Below, in pieces: positions 63,175 to 64,000 of a DNA stretch of 64,000 bases. The position numbers and the translations under genes were made by a program. Source of the stretch: Bactericera cockerelli (lineage: Eukaryota > Arthropoda > Insecta > Hemiptera > Triozidae); contig CM044967.1 of assembly GCA_024516035.1 (NCBI GenBank), positions 3,714,859 through 3,778,858 of the forward strand. The letters run 5' to 3'. The notes beneath the pieces are model-generated. The model made no database searches. It had not been told where the DNA came from and was given only the letters and a program-made list of their open reading frames with translations. Within the stretch, counting starts at the first letter, position 1. Each line of letters opens with the position of its first letter.

Positions 63175-64000
63175 TATGTATCCAACGCGACCTTTACTTC
63201 AATGGTGAGAGTGATCAGGCCAAAATCTTGAACATGTTTATTTATTTTTTGGAGGTAAAAATATGTTTTGTATCATAAAAAAATCAAAAACCATGAATAT
63301 AGATTTTTTGCTGCAATAAGGAAGCTTGCCATAATGTTGTTCATATAATAGATCAAATAGTTCAAATGTTACAAATAAAATCATAAAAGAGTTGATCTAA
63401 CAATAAACTCTGCAGACCTTAAAATCTTTTTCATTCCAATTGAGTATAAGTACAAACATAAACATATTCTTTACGGATGAAGAACAGATCTGAACAACCA
63501 AAAATAAACAAAAATGGTTCAGAGGATATTTGTTATGAAAATTTAGTATTGGTTATGAAAATTTAGTGAGGGAATGGTTTAAATATCAAGCTCGCCGAGA
63601 GGCGAGCTCTCGTCAAGAGTAACGCGCCAATATACAGAGAGTCAATGAAATCTTCACAATTGTTTTAGAGAGTGAAATTGTCTAAAACTAACCAATTTAC
63701 CCAATTCGTTTTGTTTTTTTTTTTATATATGCATTATGCAAATCAAAACACCGTCAAGGTAATGATGATATATCTATTACTCTCATTTTTCTCATATCTT
63801 CCTTCTTGCTCCCCAAATGTCTACCTCGTTCTATCTTCCCTCCTCTACCTTGCTCATGTCAAGACCAACACGTGATACCATGTCAAGGATTTGAGAGCCC
63901 ACTTACCTACCCCACCCCTCCCCATCACCCCTACTACCTCTCTCCCTCACTTACCCCCCCCCCCCATCACCCCCTACTAAACACCCCAGCAGCTTCACTG
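63175..64000. other. Intergenic to window end; C-rich final 110 bp
   Basis: AATTTAGT duplicate near 63540-63570. Final part is C/T-rich with a C13 run at 63954. No gene seen. Confidence 0.55.

Overview
This is a eukaryotic nuclear window, A+T-rich and full of introns, SINEs, LINE fragments and MITEs. The formin DAAM in insect-like form, the many tRNA-headed SINEs ending in TAA/TTA microsatellites and the base composition point to an insect. I favour a hemipteran, but that is inference and not shown directly. There are no bacterial features.

Layout. (1) Positions 960-15433, plus strand: the 3' part of DAAM, a Diaphanous-related formin. I can place 13 coding exons whose splice phases all agree. 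Together they give 723 residues: the end of the armadillo-like FH3 region, the coiled coil, FH1, FH2 and the C-terminal DAD. The first visible exon (960-1077) has no long ORF of its own and is called from homology and splice phase. The 5' exons (GTPase-binding and early FH3) lie upstream of the window. A 5'-truncated LINE with a 10-bp target-site duplication sits about 100 bp after the DAAM stop. (2) Positions 19860-23897, plus strand: two neighbouring genes that each encode a small protein with an N-terminal signal-like segment and one C2H2 zinc finger carrying the same unusual FLG(I/L)W core. The first (231 aa) has three exons and is followed at once by a 27-bp minisatellite. The second (150 aa) has no intron. 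(3) Positions 24-64 kb: no gene I can support. This part is a mosaic of SINEs, TIR elements, large hairpins and tandem arrays.

Repeats. I separate six SINE families by sequence: A (TAGTCAAGTGGTTAA head), B (GATCGATAAGGC head), C (GTAGCTCAGTGGTAAAGG head), D (GTGACCTGGGTTCGA B box), E (a body found with a tRNA-like head and also with a 5S-rRNA-like head) and F (TTAGCTCAGTGGTTAAGC head). There are hAT-like, piggyBac-like and Tc1/mariner-like non-autonomous elements with readable TIRs and target-site duplications. LINE fragments come from at least two lineages.

Most notable: (a) the paired genes for secreted-looking single-zinc-finger proteins; (b) four DAAM exon-intron boundaries that have each been tandemly duplicated, leaving decoy splice sites in the introns; (c) one SINE body joined to two kinds of Pol III head; (d) an 869-bp near-palindromic TA-flanked element. 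No expression or homology search was possible, so functional statements rest on motifs and gene structure.
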